64,000 nt of DNA from an uncultured Bacteroidia bacterium (GTDB taxonomy: Bacteria > Bacteroidota > Bacteroidia > Bacteroidales > Prolixibacteraceae): positions 27,200 through 91,199 of the forward strand of contig CAIXZH010000014.1 in the NCBI GenBank assembly GCA_903923905.1. Direction: 5' to 3'. Shown in pieces: positions 63,901 to 64,000 of this stretch (its first letter is position 1; every line of letters starts with the position of its first letter). The translations under genes and the position numbers were made by a program. The notes beneath the pieces are model-generated. The model made no database searches. It saw only the letters and a program-made list of their open reading frames with translations, and was not told where the DNA came from.

Positions 63901-64000
63901 ACCGGCCAGCCAGACCAATGTTTCCTGTAAAGGGTTATCTGACGGTACGGTTACGGTTCAGGCTACGGGGGGAACTACTCCTTATGTTTATAGTATTACG
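60971..64000 (+). CDS. Giant surface protein continuation, SprB-like repeats, cut by window end
   Basis: In another frame from about 60971 the same repeat type continues (ATPTVNAGSDATICA, WTTNGTGTF...), open to 64000. After two more such repeats, from about 61.5 kb, SprB-type repeats follow (C-G---G-----GGT-PYTY-W------TGL-AGTY-VTVTDANGCT). The joint needs one extra base near 60966-60970, so the gene is either broken by a one-base deletion or the sequence has an error. The C-terminal sorting domain lies beyond the window. Confidence 0.8.
61494..61765 (+). repeat. 272-bp direct repeat, copy 1, in SprB region
   Basis: It matches 62466-62737 in 269 of 272 positions by eye (differences are C/T or T/C). 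It encodes one SprB-type repeat with flanks (GGISGGVTLAVTSGGTSPF). The close match suggests recent duplication or gene conversion. Confidence 0.85.
62466..62737 (+). repeat. 272-bp direct repeat, copy 2, in SprB region
   Basis: Second copy, 972 bases from the first. Neighbouring SprB repeats are much more divergent, so this pair stands out. The shared bounds run from cgatag to agaccaat. Confidence 0.85.

Noticed and set aside
1..64000. CRISPR array, tRNA or rRNA genes
   Set aside because: No regularly spaced repeats with unique spacers, tRNA cloverleaf or rRNA sequence was recognised.

Overview
The window comes from a Bacteroidota chromosome. The evidence is several promoters of the TTG...TAnnTTTG type, a 14-gene NADH dehydrogenase cluster with separate nuoC and nuoD and a short nuoG, a GH125 mannosidase locus, and a giant PKD/SprB-repeat surface protein of the gliding/T9SS kind. 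The order cannot be fixed from sequence alone; an environmental Marinilabiliales-like or Cytophagales-like bacterium would fit.

Positions 1 to about 31,450 are most of a Mu-like transposable prophage whose left end lies outside the window. Its early genes (1-7314, + strand) are the truncated DDE transposase, a MuB-like ATPase, a second P-loop ATPase, a GemA-like protein, a DUF3164 protein and many small ORFs, including one with a Rho N-terminal-like fold and one DUF4406-like. A cargo gene with a signal peptide follows (7360-7986). A small isolated transcription unit with a potentially structured leader (about 8099-8598) sits between two strong hairpin terminators. The head genes (small and large terminase, DUF1320, a portal fused to a gpF-like domain, gpG-like, tail completion) run on the - strand from 14258 down to 8619. 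The protease/scaffold, capsid, tail tube, tail chaperones with a canonical A AAA AAC frameshift site, tape measure, tail tip, two fibre cassettes, lysis genes and a secreted nuclease run on the + strand from 14468 to 31086. Transposition is Mu-type, but the tail genes are of the long non-contractile kind and no sheath gene was seen. The divergent region 14259-14467 carries a good - strand promoter and a symmetric interrupted palindrome.

Positions 31.2-31.45 kb hold the phage right end: a terminator, a block of crossed inverted repeats able to fold as a pseudoknot, and repeats that could bind transposase.

Host genes follow. On the - strand are a membrane glycosyltransferase (GT39/ArnT-like) and the complete nuoA-N operon (46699 down to 33371). 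Three gaps of the operon have collected extra DNA: a decayed four-helix-bundle (S23-type) gene between nuoK and nuoJ, a REP-like palindrome between nuoE and nuoD, and a hairpin plus ATGAGTT-type microrepeats between nuoD and nuoC. On the + strand are a phosphodiesterase-like protein, a GH125 alpha-mannosidase and an alpha/alpha-barrel glycosidase-like protein, which look like an extracytoplasmic mannan or glycan degradation locus. The window ends inside a giant repeat protein (52476 to beyond 64000) whose reading frame is broken by an apparent one-base loss near 60969.

The most unusual items are the crossed-repeat RNA candidate at the phage end, the duplicated adaptor-plus-fibre cassette, the signal-peptide-like N-termini on phage structural proteins, the alternative-helix leader at 8158-8246, and the 57-bp interrupted palindrome between the two late operons.
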